Below are positions 21,362-32,024 of a DNA stretch of 64,000 nt, piece after piece. The notes beneath the pieces were generated by a model. That model made no database searches. It was given only the letters and a program-made list of their open reading frames with translations, and had not been told where the DNA came from. Position 1 is the stretch's first letter. The number at the start of each line of letters is the position of its first letter. A program made the translations under genes and the position numbers. The DNA is from Anastrepha obliqua (taxonomy: Eukaryota; Arthropoda; Insecta; Diptera; Tephritidae). The stretch covers positions 48,262,501 to 48,326,500 of the forward strand of contig NC_072896.1 of the NCBI RefSeq assembly GCF_027943255.1, read 5' to 3'.

Positions 21362-23055
21362 CTACTCCTTAGTCTTAGGTTTTTTTTTGGCGGGAGGCGC
21401 CTCTTCTGGCTGTTCTTGATCTTGGTTCTTATTTTTCTTTTTCTTCTTCTTTTTCTTTTCTAAACCAACAGTACTCTCGTCTTTAGTTTCATTTGGCTCG
21501 ACCACAGATTCATCTTTAACTTCAGCTGATTCTGAGTGTTTTCGCTTCTTAACAGATAATGTACTGTCAGCTTCAGGTTGATAAGTGAACACCTCGCTGA
21601 AATAAAATAAAATTTGATATTAAAATTTTTTTAAAGGCAACTTAAAATTTGCAAAACTATTTAATTGCATTTTCAGACAGCCAAGGTTTATCGTCATTTT
21701 ATGTAATCAGACAGATGCGAAACCTTTTTGTTATCATCATTAAGTGCAAAAATTGTTTCACAGAAAGAGAATTTCACATATTACCTTTTTGCCTGATATT
21801 TCTCGAACTTTGCTTTAGCTTTTCCGGTGCCTGATAATTTTCGCAGATTTCCTTCTTCTAGTAGACGCAATCGAGCTTCTAGTTTCACCTTATGAGTCGC
21901 TCCCAGTTCACAACTTGCTTCCTCTCCAAAAGCATCAACACGTGTAGCCAAAGATGCCTTTGCTGCCAGCGATCTCGACATTTTGCCTTTATTTTTTAAA
22001 CTGGCTTGCCCAACCAGTTGAGCATGGAAAATTAAACCATATTTGGGAGTATCTTTTTTTGTTTTTAACGCACGGAAAAGAGCTTTCTCGGCACCCAAAA
22101 TTTGTACAGTGGAAGATGGATGTTTAGCAAGGTTTATAAGTGAGCCTGCATGTGCAATAAGGCGGGCACCAACGGTTTCACCAACAAGAACTGTTAGATT
22201 AGGTGCCATCGCCATCATTCGTGTCTTCAAATAATCGTATAAATGAGTTCTATATTCGTCGATGGAAAGTATTTCATCACATAGGCATTGAATATTCATG
22301 ATATCCTCTTCAGATATTTCGGTTCCCATTGATATCTCAGCGGCTTCTTTTACCTTTTCCTCCACCTCTTCTGGTAGAATATCAGAAAGATCCGTTTGTG
22401 CCATATTTTCCCGAGTGCCTACTAATTTGACAGTCTTTACGAATGCAATATTATCTGTAATTAGCTTGCCAAGTTCTGGAAAATGCCAACCGTACCATTC
22501 ACGAGCACGCATCATATAATTATTTAACTCTTTATCCAAATCGTCCAATAGACATTGCGCTTGCACAATCATTGTGTCTATTTTGTCGGGTGAGAACTTT
22601 AATTTGTACCGCGATAAGGAGTGAGCTAAACCGAGTGCCATGGCTGTCATTTCACGCTTGGGTAGACCACTTAACAAACTATCCGCCTGTTGACGTATGC
22701 ATCTCATCAATTCTTGTACACCCGTATTGTAGACACATGGCACAGCTAATTTATCCTTAATGGCATTACCCAACTTCGCATCAGCGACCAGTAACGAAGA
22801 TTGCACTTCGTTGCTGAACAATTTTTTCAAAGTCTTTTTAAGAGGTTTAGACATTTTTCCCTCAACTGCAGCTGTAGCTGCTGCCAATGCCTCCGTGGTG
22901 TCATTGAATTTCTCAAAATGTTTCAACTTCAATAATTTACTGGCCTTTTCCGGTGTTTGAAATTCCAGATATAGGTTATCTACTTCTGCAAGCTTTTTTT
23001 CGTCTAATAGCTTAAATATTGCGTAGCCCGCCGGAGTTTCGTATAACACAAACAT
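21362..23055 (-). CDS. nop5: nop5/NOP58, core protein of C/D box snoRNPs
   Basis: Scaffold protein that, with Nop56, fibrillarin and the 15.5K protein, forms the C/D snoRNP that 2'-O-methylates rRNA in the nucleolus. Coding parts are complement(21362-21596, 21785-23055). The intron has GT/AG ends and phase 2, and the split codon is AG/C (Ser). The product is 501 aa; Drosophila Nop5 is about 510. The N-terminal NOP5NT domain starts 'MFVLYETPAGYAIFKLL'. A coiled-coil/NOSIC stretch with 'NNYMMRAREWYGWHFPELG' lies near residues 155-215. The Nop RNP-binding domain with 'GETVGARLIAHAGSL', 'LGAEKALFRALK' and 'YGLIFHAQLVGQ' lies near 285-380. The C-terminal tail is a Lys/Glu repeat (K-rich run near 475), as usual for the family. 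The start is taken at the Met of MFVLYE, the conserved family start, although the frame extends nine codons upstream. It lies wholly in an intron of x16 on the same strand. No damage is seen. Confidence 0.96.
21665..21749 (-). ncRNA. C/D box snoRNA in the nop5 intron (putative)
   Basis: Read on the minus strand, all four boxes occur in order: C box ATGATGA (21734-21740), D' box CTGA (21707-21710), C' box ATGACGA (21691-21697) and D box CTGA (21673-21676). A terminal stem TTGCA/TGCAA lies at 21745-21749 and 21665-21669. The spacing C to D' (23 nt) and C' to D (14 nt) is normal for the class. Guides are the bases just upstream of D' (21711-21724, 'ggtttcgcatctgt') and of D (21677-21689, 'aaaccttggctgt'). 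I could not match either to a known rRNA site from memory. Vertebrate NOP56 and NOP58 introns also host C/D snoRNAs. Confidence 0.8.
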
Positions 23056-24690
23056 TTTAGTGCCACAATTTAGTTCATGCACAAAAAAAAATTATGCGTT
23101 CTTTAACTTAAATATTTTCAGTTACTTAAAATATTATTGCTGACACAAAAATTTACTCCGAACTACACCGACGAAAAACCAAAATGAAGGCTGAAACGGC
23201 ACTCGTGGAAAACACGTGTGTGCGCCTTTGATTGCAGCGAAGCCTAGCGGCTTTTTCGACAAGAATTTGCCTTCTTTTACAAATTTGTGTCTTTCATTCA
23301 CAATGAGTTTGTTCGCGTACTTCGTACTTGGCGAATTTAATAAAACCTTCATTCACAAATTACTGTGAGTTTGTGAATATTCATTGAAATTAGTTTTAAA
23401 TTAGAAAAATACAAAATTTTAAATTAAAAATACAAAATTTTAAATTAAAAAATGTACAAAATTTTAAATTTTGTGTTATATTTGTATTTTACATTAAAAC
23501 TTGTTGTACAAAAATTTTAATTTTGTATTTTTCTGCAGGTGACGCGTAATTAACATGAAGTAATTTACGGATAACGATCAAATTCTTTTCCAGTACAATA
23601 TTTAATTTATCCGTTTTTAATTAAATACTTTAGCACTTGCCAAATATCGCTTACTTAAACGCGGTGCCGTCCAACATTTTATAATATAATTGTGTACGAG
23701 TATATAATTTGTTGTGTTTGACAGTAGTCCCTTGTTTTCGCTTACTCTTCCTCTTCTTTTCATTCGTTTATTTTCTATCCTGACGTCACTGCCCCTGCCA
23801 ATTAGCTCGTAGTTTTCAACTAAAGTAATTTTTTTCATTCAACGTCGATTTCTCTGTTTTCTATTTTAAATTTTTTTATGTAAACACGAATGCTCGTAAT
23901 CATAGAAAAGTAAAAAAATAGGTTTTAGTCAACTTAATATGCAATTTATCACAAAAACAGGGTTTTTACTTTAAAATGTGAGTAACGTGATTTTAAAATG
24001 ATAAAAACGGGTATTCAGTAGCTTCTTTGTATTTTTGTTTCTCTACTTCTAAATGTAAATAAAAATCAGCTAGCACTGGTAAAACTAATTAAAGTACTCA
24101 TATTTCTTTATTTTACCGAGTAAATTTTTATTTATGACTGAATTGCTCTGTTCTCTCTCATTTTAACTAGAATTTAGTTTTAACATATCTATAGGCGCCT
24201 TCTATTCGCAATTTCTCTACTCGCTATGTTAGGCGTGACAACCATTCGCTTAATAACGCTTGGCCGAAGAGACCTTATGATTGACAAAATTTTAAAAACT
24301 GATTTAAAGTTAAAGTTTGTTTTTAACAAAAATGTGTTTTAACGAAGGACTATGTCTACGGGCCGAAGTCATCAGCTTTTTGGATATTTTTCTCTTTGAG
24401 AATAGACAGATGACCATTTGCTAGAATTTTGCTGCTGGTTAATATTTACTAGAAAACTACCTCAACAAATTTAATAACTGGAAAATTCTTGTTGGATTTC
24501 TTTTTTGAATTATTATTATTTTTACTTACTCATAAGTAAAATGTTTAAATTGTACGCGATATAGACAAAGAACTGTTGTCTATTTTTTTGTGTACATATT
24601 GATGCTTACAAGAAAAAATAATTTGTATTTAACACAAATTAAAATATCTTCAAAAGGTTCTCGTAGACGATATAAATAATCCTTTTAAGA
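23056..24690. other. nop5 upstream region within the x16 intron
   Basis: The first few hundred bases should hold the nop5 promoter and 5' UTR. No TATA box or initiator could be fixed. 23380-23540 has several repeats of 'acaaaattttaaatt'-like sequence in both orientations. Short open frames at 23134-23352 and 23617-23838 (minus) show no domain. Confidence 0.4.
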
Positions 24691-24779
24691 GTGCCTTTTG
24701 ACTTGACCGTGTCTGTCAATGTGGAATGTGGAAAGTGGTATAAACCGATAATAACTAAGTTTTATCAGCGGAAATTCGG

Positions 24780-24905
24780 AGTTGATGTTGTTGTATGCGG
24801 TCGTCATCGTCCAATTCATCTAAGGCCCCGGAAACATGCTGTTTCGATGGTTTGGACCCAGAGGCAGAGAGGTGTTAGGTGAGTGGTTTTAAGAGGGTAT
24901 GTGAC
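24780..24905 (-). mobile_element. LINE-A 3' fragment (short)
   Basis: 'gtcgtcatcgtccaattcatctaaggcc', read in shorter pieces, and 'gaggtgttaggtgagtggtt' match the C-terminal coding end of LINE-A at 20041-20130 and 60117-60215. Only about 125 bp remains. Confidence 0.7.
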
Positions 24906-25071
24906 ATTTAGTTTCAACAAGACAGCATAGCACTTGAAACGATTGAATATTGCGGAAAAAGTTTGGCGATTCGATTATTTTTTAGAAATTGTGGCATTGA
25001 ATGACTCCAAAAAGTTTGATTTAACACCTTTAGATAAATTCCTATAGGATTATTTGAAATCATGGGTATAT

Positions 25072-25865
25072 ATAGGGTGGATCATGTAGAATTCATGTAA
25101 TCGGCTATAAAAAATCATGTGAATCGGCTATAAAAAAAACTAATCAATATTTTTTCAAACTTTTTTTTTTATTTTGAAGACTGAACATTGTCATTTATGA
25201 ATGAAAAATAATATCGTTCAAATGACTGCCACGACTGTCTTTACAGTAGGCCATTCGATCAACCCAATTTTTAAGCACTTTTTCGATTGTTTGGGCTCCA
25301 ATTTCATGAATGGCAACTTCGATTTCGTGTTTTAAAACACCAATCGTCTCTGGATGGTTCGCATAGCATTTGTCCTTAACGGCTCCCCACAAAAAATAGT
25401 CCAACGGGCTTAAATCACAGCTCCGAGGCGGTCAATTGATATCGGAATTTCGGCTGATTATTCGGTTTTCAAAAACGGTAGCCAAAAGTTCGAGTGTAAC
25501 TTTGGCAGTGTGACAAGTTGCACCGTACTGTTGAAAAATTTCGTCCATGTCATCCTCTTCAATTTTTGGAAACAACTCGTTGAGCATGTCACGGTAACGC
25601 TCGCAATTTACTGTAACCGCGGCTCCTCGCTCATTTTCGAAAAAAATGGCCCGGTAATGCCGCCAGACCAAAAACTGCACCAAACAGTGACTCAGTGTGG
25701 ATTTTCTGAGCCCCAAATCCGACAATTTTGCTTATTGACGTAGCCACCGATGTGAAAATCAGAAAAGAAGAAGACTCACCACTATGGAAATAGGTTTTCA
25801 ATATTTCCCAATTTTGTTCAAGCGTATAGCGTCCCATTTCGTAAATGTCAAACCTTTAAGTAAAT
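25072..25865 (-). pseudogene. Internally deleted IS630/mariner-like transposase M4
   Basis: On the minus strand the N-terminus 'MGRYTLEQNWEILKTYFHSG' starts at 25837. It is followed by a deletion, then 'SLFGAVF' and 'VWRHYRAIFFENERG'. A second catalytic-block remnant, 'EIFQQYGATCHTA' (the usual Asp replaced by Tyr), lies near 25530. 'MDYFLWGAVKDKCYANHPET' and the C-terminus 'NDIIFHS' end at a stop near 25195. The missing HTH region and the lost acidic residue show it is dead. The residual frames are unusually open for their age. Confidence 0.83.
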
Positions 25866-26970
25866 TATGAACACATTTTACATGTCATTTGTGTTACCAT
25901 TATCAAAAAAATAGGTGGTTATTTATGACTATTACCCGAATTAGTCGAAAAAGCGATCGAAACTTGGGTTCATCGGATTCGATCCTCCAATAAGAGCCGT
26001 GCAGGCTATTTGGAAGGTTTTATATTCAAAACTTAATTGTATTGATTTACTACACATTGAATAGAAGCATTTTAATTCCGTTGAAGCTGCTATTTTTCCT
26101 TATAAGCTGTTTCATAATTTAAACATAGTGCTTTAACGTAGGGCATAGGTAATAACTGAATAATGCTTTTTCGGTCTACTGTAAAATTTTACTAAAATGA
26201 GTTAGTACCTCTTGCCGCGACGACGACAATATGTACATATGCGAAAATACTGACACCCAACTAAATGCATTCAATTTGGGTTTTTCTTTTCCTACATATT
26301 TGCAATAATTTACTCAAGACAAAAGACAAAACGAAAAAAAATTTCAAAAATAAACAAAAAATCGAATGTCGAAAAAAATTTTCAACATGAAGCAGATGAG
26401 AAACTGATAATACCAGTGAGAGTGTAAGAAAATTTTCACATAGAGTTTTTACACACCGTGAGAGTATTGAAATCACTGATGAACATTTTCCAAGAGAATG
26501 AATGCCCATTCTCGTTACTAATTAAATGAATGAATATTTATTCTCATCGTTTTCGGAAATCTTAGCGTTGACACTAAAAACATACAGAAAAAGCAAATGG
26601 CGCATGGTCATAATAAAGTCTATATGGGCTTTAAATTAAATGTTGTTTAATTTAGTCATAGTCCGAGTAGCGACCAGTTAAAAAAAAAAAACAAAAAAAA
26701 AAGAATTAACCTGATTCTGAAATTATTAACGAAGCAACGTTACTTAAGGCCCCTTCTATCCAATTAATATCATCTTTAGCCGGTTGTAACATATCGAGAA
26801 ATAGCAGTTTTTATTTTTCCCATGTCTTCTGTTCGATCTTGGTGATTAGCAAAAGCCCATCGTGATTTGTGTATGTAATTTATCCTAAGTTTATAATTTA
26901 TTTATACCACTCTGTAAGCAATACCTCAATAAGGAAAGAAGGACTGAAGCGGTATATCCTCAGAAAAAGC
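25866..26970. other. Spacer, nothing recognised
   Basis: AT-rich intron sequence of x16. No gene or element is supported. An A-rich run (26680-26703) is the only simple repeat. Confidence 0.4.
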
Positions 26971-26972
26971 CA

Positions 26973-27965
26973 ATGTGTAATTTAATAAAATATATAAAAG
27001 GTGTTATTAATAATACGATTGCGTCGCTCTTACTAATTTCACGGAAATTTAGTATAATAATAAGGCAAGGTTGTCCCCTGTCACCCCTTCTCTTCGCCAT
27101 CGTCCTTGATGACGTCATGAGCCAACTGACGCTGCACAAAAAAGGCATCGTATGGAGTTTCACCAGACATCTTGAGGGCCTGGACTTCGTCGATGACATC
27201 TGCTTCCTCTCTTACGACTTGCAAGCGAAGGCGGACAAACTAGTCGCGCACTGTCGGACTGGAGGTCAACATCACCAAAACCAACGCTATGAGAGTTAAC
27301 CACAATAACGCAAGGCAGATATTGGTTGACGGATGCGAGGGGGAATTCGTCGAAAGTTTCTGCTACCTCGGCTGCATCATCACGGCAGATGATGGAGCAG
27401 ATGAAAGTGTCAACTGCAGGCTAAACAAAGCAAGGGCGGCATTCGGGCGAATGCGTATAATATGGGGGAGTTCTCAAATCTCCAGGTGCACTAAACTACG
27501 AATATTCAGCTCATGCGTGAAGTCCGTATTGTTGTACGGAAGCGAAACATGGCTGGTCTCTAACACCATCACACAGAGGCTACAATCCTTCATCAACAAA
27601 TGCCTCCGCCTCATCTGCAGAATATTCTGGCCAAACACTATCACTAACGACGCATTGTGGAGATTATGGAGGGATAGACAAGGAACCCATTCTTAGGCAA
27701 ATCAAACGCAGAAAGTGGCGATGGATAGGTCACACATTGAGTAAACTACCAGATAGCAACTCGAAAATGGCACTGGACTGGAATCCGCAAGGGAGCAGAG
27801 TTCGAGGTCGTCCAAAAACCTCTTGGAGAAGGTTGATGCTGAGCGAACTAGCAGATGCCGACATCTCATGGACGGTGCGAAAACAACAGCACAGAACTGT
27901 GTACGATGGAAGAGTCTTGTCGATGCCCTATGCTCCCAAGAGTGAACAACGAAAAAAAAAATCTG
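26973..27965 (+). pseudogene. LINE-C (RTE-like) reverse transcriptase fragment
   Basis: The plus strand, in three successive frames, encodes reverse transcriptase motif B 'IRQGCPLSPLLFAIVLDDVM' (about 27060), a catalytic-box remnant 'FVDDICFLS' (about 27187) and 'VESFCYLGCIITADDGADES' (about 27350). The conserved 'LLYGSETW' (about 27530), 'WRWIGHTLSK' (about 27717) and the C-terminal 'GRPKTSWRR' (about 27810) follow. Two frame changes (near 27295 and 27700) break it. The endonuclease and N-terminal RT are missing. Assignment to RTE-like elements rests on the C-terminal signature. Confidence 0.85.
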
Positions 27966-28104
27966 GTACATAATTACTTGGTCCATTAGATTAGTCCAAT
28001 TTTTGACTACTTTTTCCAATAAATCTCAATAATAAATCTAAATGAGCCCAATCAGTAAAAATACAACGCAAACGATGATCATTTGGCTTGAATTCTTGCT
28101 CGAC

Positions 28105-28560
28105 CTGTTTTTTAGTTTGTAAGAGGTCAACCTGCTACAGTATCCAGACAGTAAGTGAGCCAAAGTTACGCGGGTATCATGAGGCAGCTGAAGCTCTTCA
28201 TCTACAATGGGTGGTGGTTGGACTCCGATACCGACATTCGGGGGTCAGGAATTTCGGAAAGTGGTGAAAGTCTCTCGAAGAATGTTGTTTAAGATCTATA
28301 TACATATGTACTGTCCGATCCAGTAATTGTGGACGTGTGTTGTCGTGGATCCCGTCGGTGTAATCGAAGAGATGCCTCCTGACTTGCTCAGGCTATTGCA
28401 AAAATATTTGCAGGGGTGATTCCTGCAGTAACACCAAAACAGGAGTTGCTTGCAAAGCATTTTACAGTGCTCCTTGGCCGGGATCGAAGCCTCATTGTGA
28501 CGGTGTTGCAGGACAGACATCAGGAGGCTGTCCTGACAACAGTATTTAGACAGGTCGTAG
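28105..28560 (-). mobile_element. LINE-A C-terminal fragment, longer 5' reach
   Basis: Holds 'caacctgctacagtatccag', 'ggtggttggactccgata' and 'tgtactgtccgatcc', as in the copy at 60300-60510. It extends further upstream into 'NHPCKYF' and 'RRHLFDYTD'-like coding (complement near 28380-28420). Frames are broken. Confidence 0.75.
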
Positions 28561-29952
28561 GTTTGTTTACTGCGTTTTATTTATTAATAAAGACTATATT
28601 TTCAATCATTTTGTAGCATATTGTAGAAAGAAATACTGATTAGATACAGACCGCAGATCCGGCAAGGTTATTTTTACGTAAAACTTGGAATATTCAAAGA
28701 ACGGGACCCCTACATATGGTGTGTAGTGTGATTGCTACATTCATCGCTAATTTATTATGCAAGAATAATTGATAGAAAGGTCAACTTGTCTGGCTTAACA
28801 TTTGTCCTTTGCAGCCCATTATTGTTCTTTTAACAAAGAAACTAGTGAAAAAAACTGTTATTTTTTGAGATGCAGGTGGAATGGCGTTTCATGTGTGCTC
28901 AAAAACTGTTTACGAAACCTGTTTGATAGTTGTGTCGATAAATTGTCAAATATTTTTAAGATTGTGGCTAAAAATGATAATAATTTCTGATTTACTTTCA
29001 GGTCTAACAAAATGTTCTCCGACCTTTGAATAAAGCATATGGATTGGCCAGGATTTCAGATTAAATTCAATAATTTTGGCACGAAATGAAACAGAAAGTT
29101 GCGGAACATAAACCACAGACTAAGGTGTAATTTAAATTAGATTACTTCGAGGTTTGCACTTCGACCTCATGGTCTTTTGTGTCCTCTATTCATCAGAGTA
29201 CCTCAACCGAACCCAGTTCCCTTATTAACTCAAGAGAGAGCTGGGTTGGATTAAGCGTATCCGACTCTCTTCTGGTTGCAGTTGGGCGAGATATTTCAAC
29301 CATCACCGCGTTGCGATGTAATTAAAAAAATATTATTTAGAAATTAAATGAGAAAGAAAAATACGTTTTAAAAAAACATCATTTCATCAGCGACTGCCCA
29401 AATCGAAGCCATTTTTGGTTTTACGTTACTGGAACGTACCCAAAGACTGCCCCCAGAACTTAGTTCCGCAAATACTTATTGGAAAAATAATCTTTTTCCT
29501 TTTACTTCTCAAAAAGGAAGTAATATTCTTGTATTTAAGTAATTAAATTTCGCTACATAATTTTTTTGTCTACCAAATATACATTTTGAATTTCAAGAAG
29601 CTGGTATGCCTTTGAAAGTGGCAAAATACACTTGATCGCAGGTGCATATGTTTGAGATTTCAAGAATTGACACAAATTATTTTGCTCAAAATAAATTAAG
29701 AAGTTGCATATGCTATCACATGTATAATATTAAATTAAGTTTCCGACAATATCAAACTAATTACTAGATACTTATGTACATACATTTGCAAGTAGTTCGA
29801 CTTAAACAAAATATATAGAGTTTTGTATAATAATATTAAATATGCGTATAACACTTCAGTGAGCTCAGTGTTTAAGAGATATTCTTTAATGTAATTTAGC
29901 AATATTTTTAAAATCTTCATGCAGTAATAACTGGCAAAATTATAGTACTCAC
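28561..29952. other. First part of the x16 intron, no gene seen
   Basis: AT-rich. A moderately GC-rich stretch at 29150-29300 ('gacctcatggtcttttgtgtcc' region) has no recognisable coding content. Confidence 0.4.
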
Positions 29953-30356
29953 CGACGTCGACTACCACGTCGACTATCACGACGCCGACATTCTCTAGCA
30001 TAATGTCCTCTTCCACCACATTCATAGCATTTGTTATCATCAGAGTTGTTTCTGCGTGAACGATCGCGCATACTACGTCGATCACCACGCCCACTTCCTC
30101 CACCGGCAAACTTTCCTGTAGATAACTCTACTCTTGCTCGGCGTCCACAAACTGTGCGTCCATCTAAACCGCGTACAGCATCTGCCGCATCACGAGCGCT
30201 TTCGAATTCAACGAACGCGAATCCCGGCGGATTGCGTGCAATCCAAACACTTCGTAAAGTTCCATAAGCGCCAAACGCGTATTCTAAATCATTCTTTCTG
30301 GCACTATTGCCTAAATCACCCACATATACCTTCCTGTCGCTGGGGTATCGTGACAT
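29953..30356 (-). CDS. x16: x16, RRM and zinc-knuckle exon
   Basis: SR-family splicing factor (homologue of vertebrate SRSF7/9G8 and SRSF3) that binds exonic enhancers and helps mRNA splicing and export. From [16 protein letters not shown] the exon encodes 134 residues plus two bases. The RRM spans about 8-80, with RNP2 'KVYVGDL' and RNP1-like 'GFAFVEF'. A Gly/Arg linker follows, then a CCHC zinc knuckle (C110, C113, H118, C123 in '[14 protein letters not shown]') as in 9G8 and Drosophila x16. The exon ends in Arg-rich sequence at donor CG|gtgagt, phase 2. It joins in phase to the RS exon at 11921-12287, giving a 256-aa protein. A 5' UTR intron (about 30366-30475) precedes it. In the spliced mRNA another in-frame ATG, formed by the last three bases of exon 1, would add MSKK. 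Confidence 0.96.
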
Positions 30357-30475
30357 TTTCTTTGACTTGAGTGTTAAAAAAAATAAAAAGTCATTGAAAA
30401 TGAAACGAATGAAAAATCGATTGCAGGTAAGAATATTAAACAACCCCCACACAAAACTATAAAAGAAATTCTTAC

Positions 30476-30640
30476 CATTTTCACTGCTATCCACGGCTTC
30501 AATTAATTACGTGCTATATTTTCCTCCACAATTCTACTTTAGATTATTTTTCAGCAATTTGCACAAAAATTATTTTCAGAACATCGTCGCTGCGAAAAAG
30601 ACCGCTTGCAGAAATATAAGTCGATGCAAAACTTGTCCGC
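30476..30640 (-). other. x16: x16 first exon (5' UTR), approximate
   Basis: A donor 'gtaagaatt' on the minus strand (30467-30475) is preceded by GAAAATG. The acceptor before the coding exon is 'ttaacactcaag' (ending at 30366). The upstream limit is a guess. Joined, the reading is ATG|TCAAAGAAAATGTCACGA, so the exon-end ATG is in frame with the main ORF. Confidence 0.6.
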
Positions 30641-31530
30641 AAACAGTAATGCCAGATCAATTATTTAAATAAGAAGAGTTTCTCGCAAATTATGTATTTG
30701 TAAAATTTCCAAAAAGATATTAGCTTTATAGACGCGAAACAAGCTGAAAAATATGTTCGATATACATCCCTTGAATTATTAATTTTTTATCGATTTTTAA
30801 ATATTTTGCATCTTGTGCTGGTTTCAAAAATTAGAGTTTTTAATGCGTAATTTTTATCTTTTTCTTCCTTGGTTTGTCTTTTATGATCTGCAAATAACTT
30901 TAACTATAAATTAGATTAAAAATTCAATTCGCGCGATTTCCAACACTATTGTGAATACTCCGTAAAAACGATTCGGCCATGAGACGCAATGCTTTGTTTG
31001 ATAATGAAAAAATCCGGCAGCACTGTTAAGGGAACGAAATTTACATGATGGAGCACATACTAATGGTCTGATTGCCATGTGTTATGAAATGGTAATTTTT
31101 TTAGTATCCCCTTCCACATTGGATGGAAAAAAATACTCTATATGCTAAACACTCATTGCTTCCGAAATTAGTTGAAATTACACTACAAAAGAGGATACAC
31201 ATTGACATTATATTAAATTTGCTCCGCCTTACTAAACTCTACTTTGCCGAGCCGACCTCAACTGAGGGACCATGGCGAGGGCGAAGAAGATATATAAAAC
31301 CTTAATGAAAATTCATTAGCATGTTTTTTAAAATACCATTCCATACATACCAGTTTCAAAAAATTATACATTTAAACTAGGAATGAAAACCTGAAACTAA
31401 AATAATCAGAATATTTAGGTAACAAAATCTTGTTTATATCCGCCCAGGAATGCCACTCCATCAATATTCCCAAAATATTTATAAAGAATGTTTATGCTGA
31501 TATAACAACGGTTGTAAAAATTTTCAGTAA
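30641..31530. other. Upstream of x16, no gene seen
   Basis: AT-rich spacer expected to include the x16 promoter. A small open frame at 31123-31305 (plus) has no domain I can name. Confidence 0.4.
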
Positions 31531-31535
31531 GGTAT

Positions 31536-31835
31536 GCCATTTCATTATGCATGGTTTCACGTTGGGCGAGCGAGTCGAAATTATCATAAAATAATATGGA
31601 AATTCTGGATCAGTGTTAAATACCGACACCCGGATTTTTGCAAAATCAGAACCATTTTCTCGCACAAGTTCCATATTTTGCTCAGCGTCTATGTCAACAA
31701 ACCAAATTGTCATTATTGGAACAAACACAATCCACAAGTGTTTGACCAAACATTAACCCATTCACAATGAATGGTTGGAGTGATTTATCCCATGGAGGTA
31801 TCATCGGTCTTATTTTTTTCGAAATGATGAAGGAG
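31536..31835 (+). pseudogene. IS630/mariner-like transposase fragment M5
   Basis: The plus strand begins with 'FTLGERVEII', a typical N-terminal start of this transposase group. After a deletion it passes to 'YVNKPNCHYWNKHNPQVFDQ', the segment after the first catalytic Asp, then 'GGIIGLIFF' (about 31800). Frames are broken and only about 300 bp remain. Confidence 0.7.
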
Positions 31836-32024
31836 AGACTCCGTGACTCTCAATGCTGCTAGGTATGTAACGATGTTAATCAACTTTATTTGGGCTCAAT
31901 TGTCAAAATGATTATTACCAAGGCGAATTAGTTGAATAAAGGAAACAAATAAAAGCGAAAGACTTGTTTAAATTGTTACAAGTAACTTAGTATTATTATA
32001 AGTAAAACTTTGTTCGGATCTAAA

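Larger units (their letters stand above)
12288..29952 (-). other. x16: x16 intron of 17.7 kb containing nop5 and many transposons
   Basis: Donor 'gtgagt' (complement of 29947-29952) and acceptor 'cag' (complement of 12288-12290). The intron holds the complete nop5 gene on the same strand and pieces of at least ten mobile elements, including a LINE with an open ORF. If the intron is retained, translation stops at once (CGG TGA) and yields a 135-residue protein with RRM and zinc knuckle but no RS domain. Confidence 0.85.

Noticed and set aside
30487..30494. Upstream in-frame extension of x16 beginning MDSSENG
   Set aside because: The first codon is GTG, and the extension crosses a donor/acceptor pair typical of a 5' UTR intron; the AT-rich hydrophobic stretch is intron sequence.
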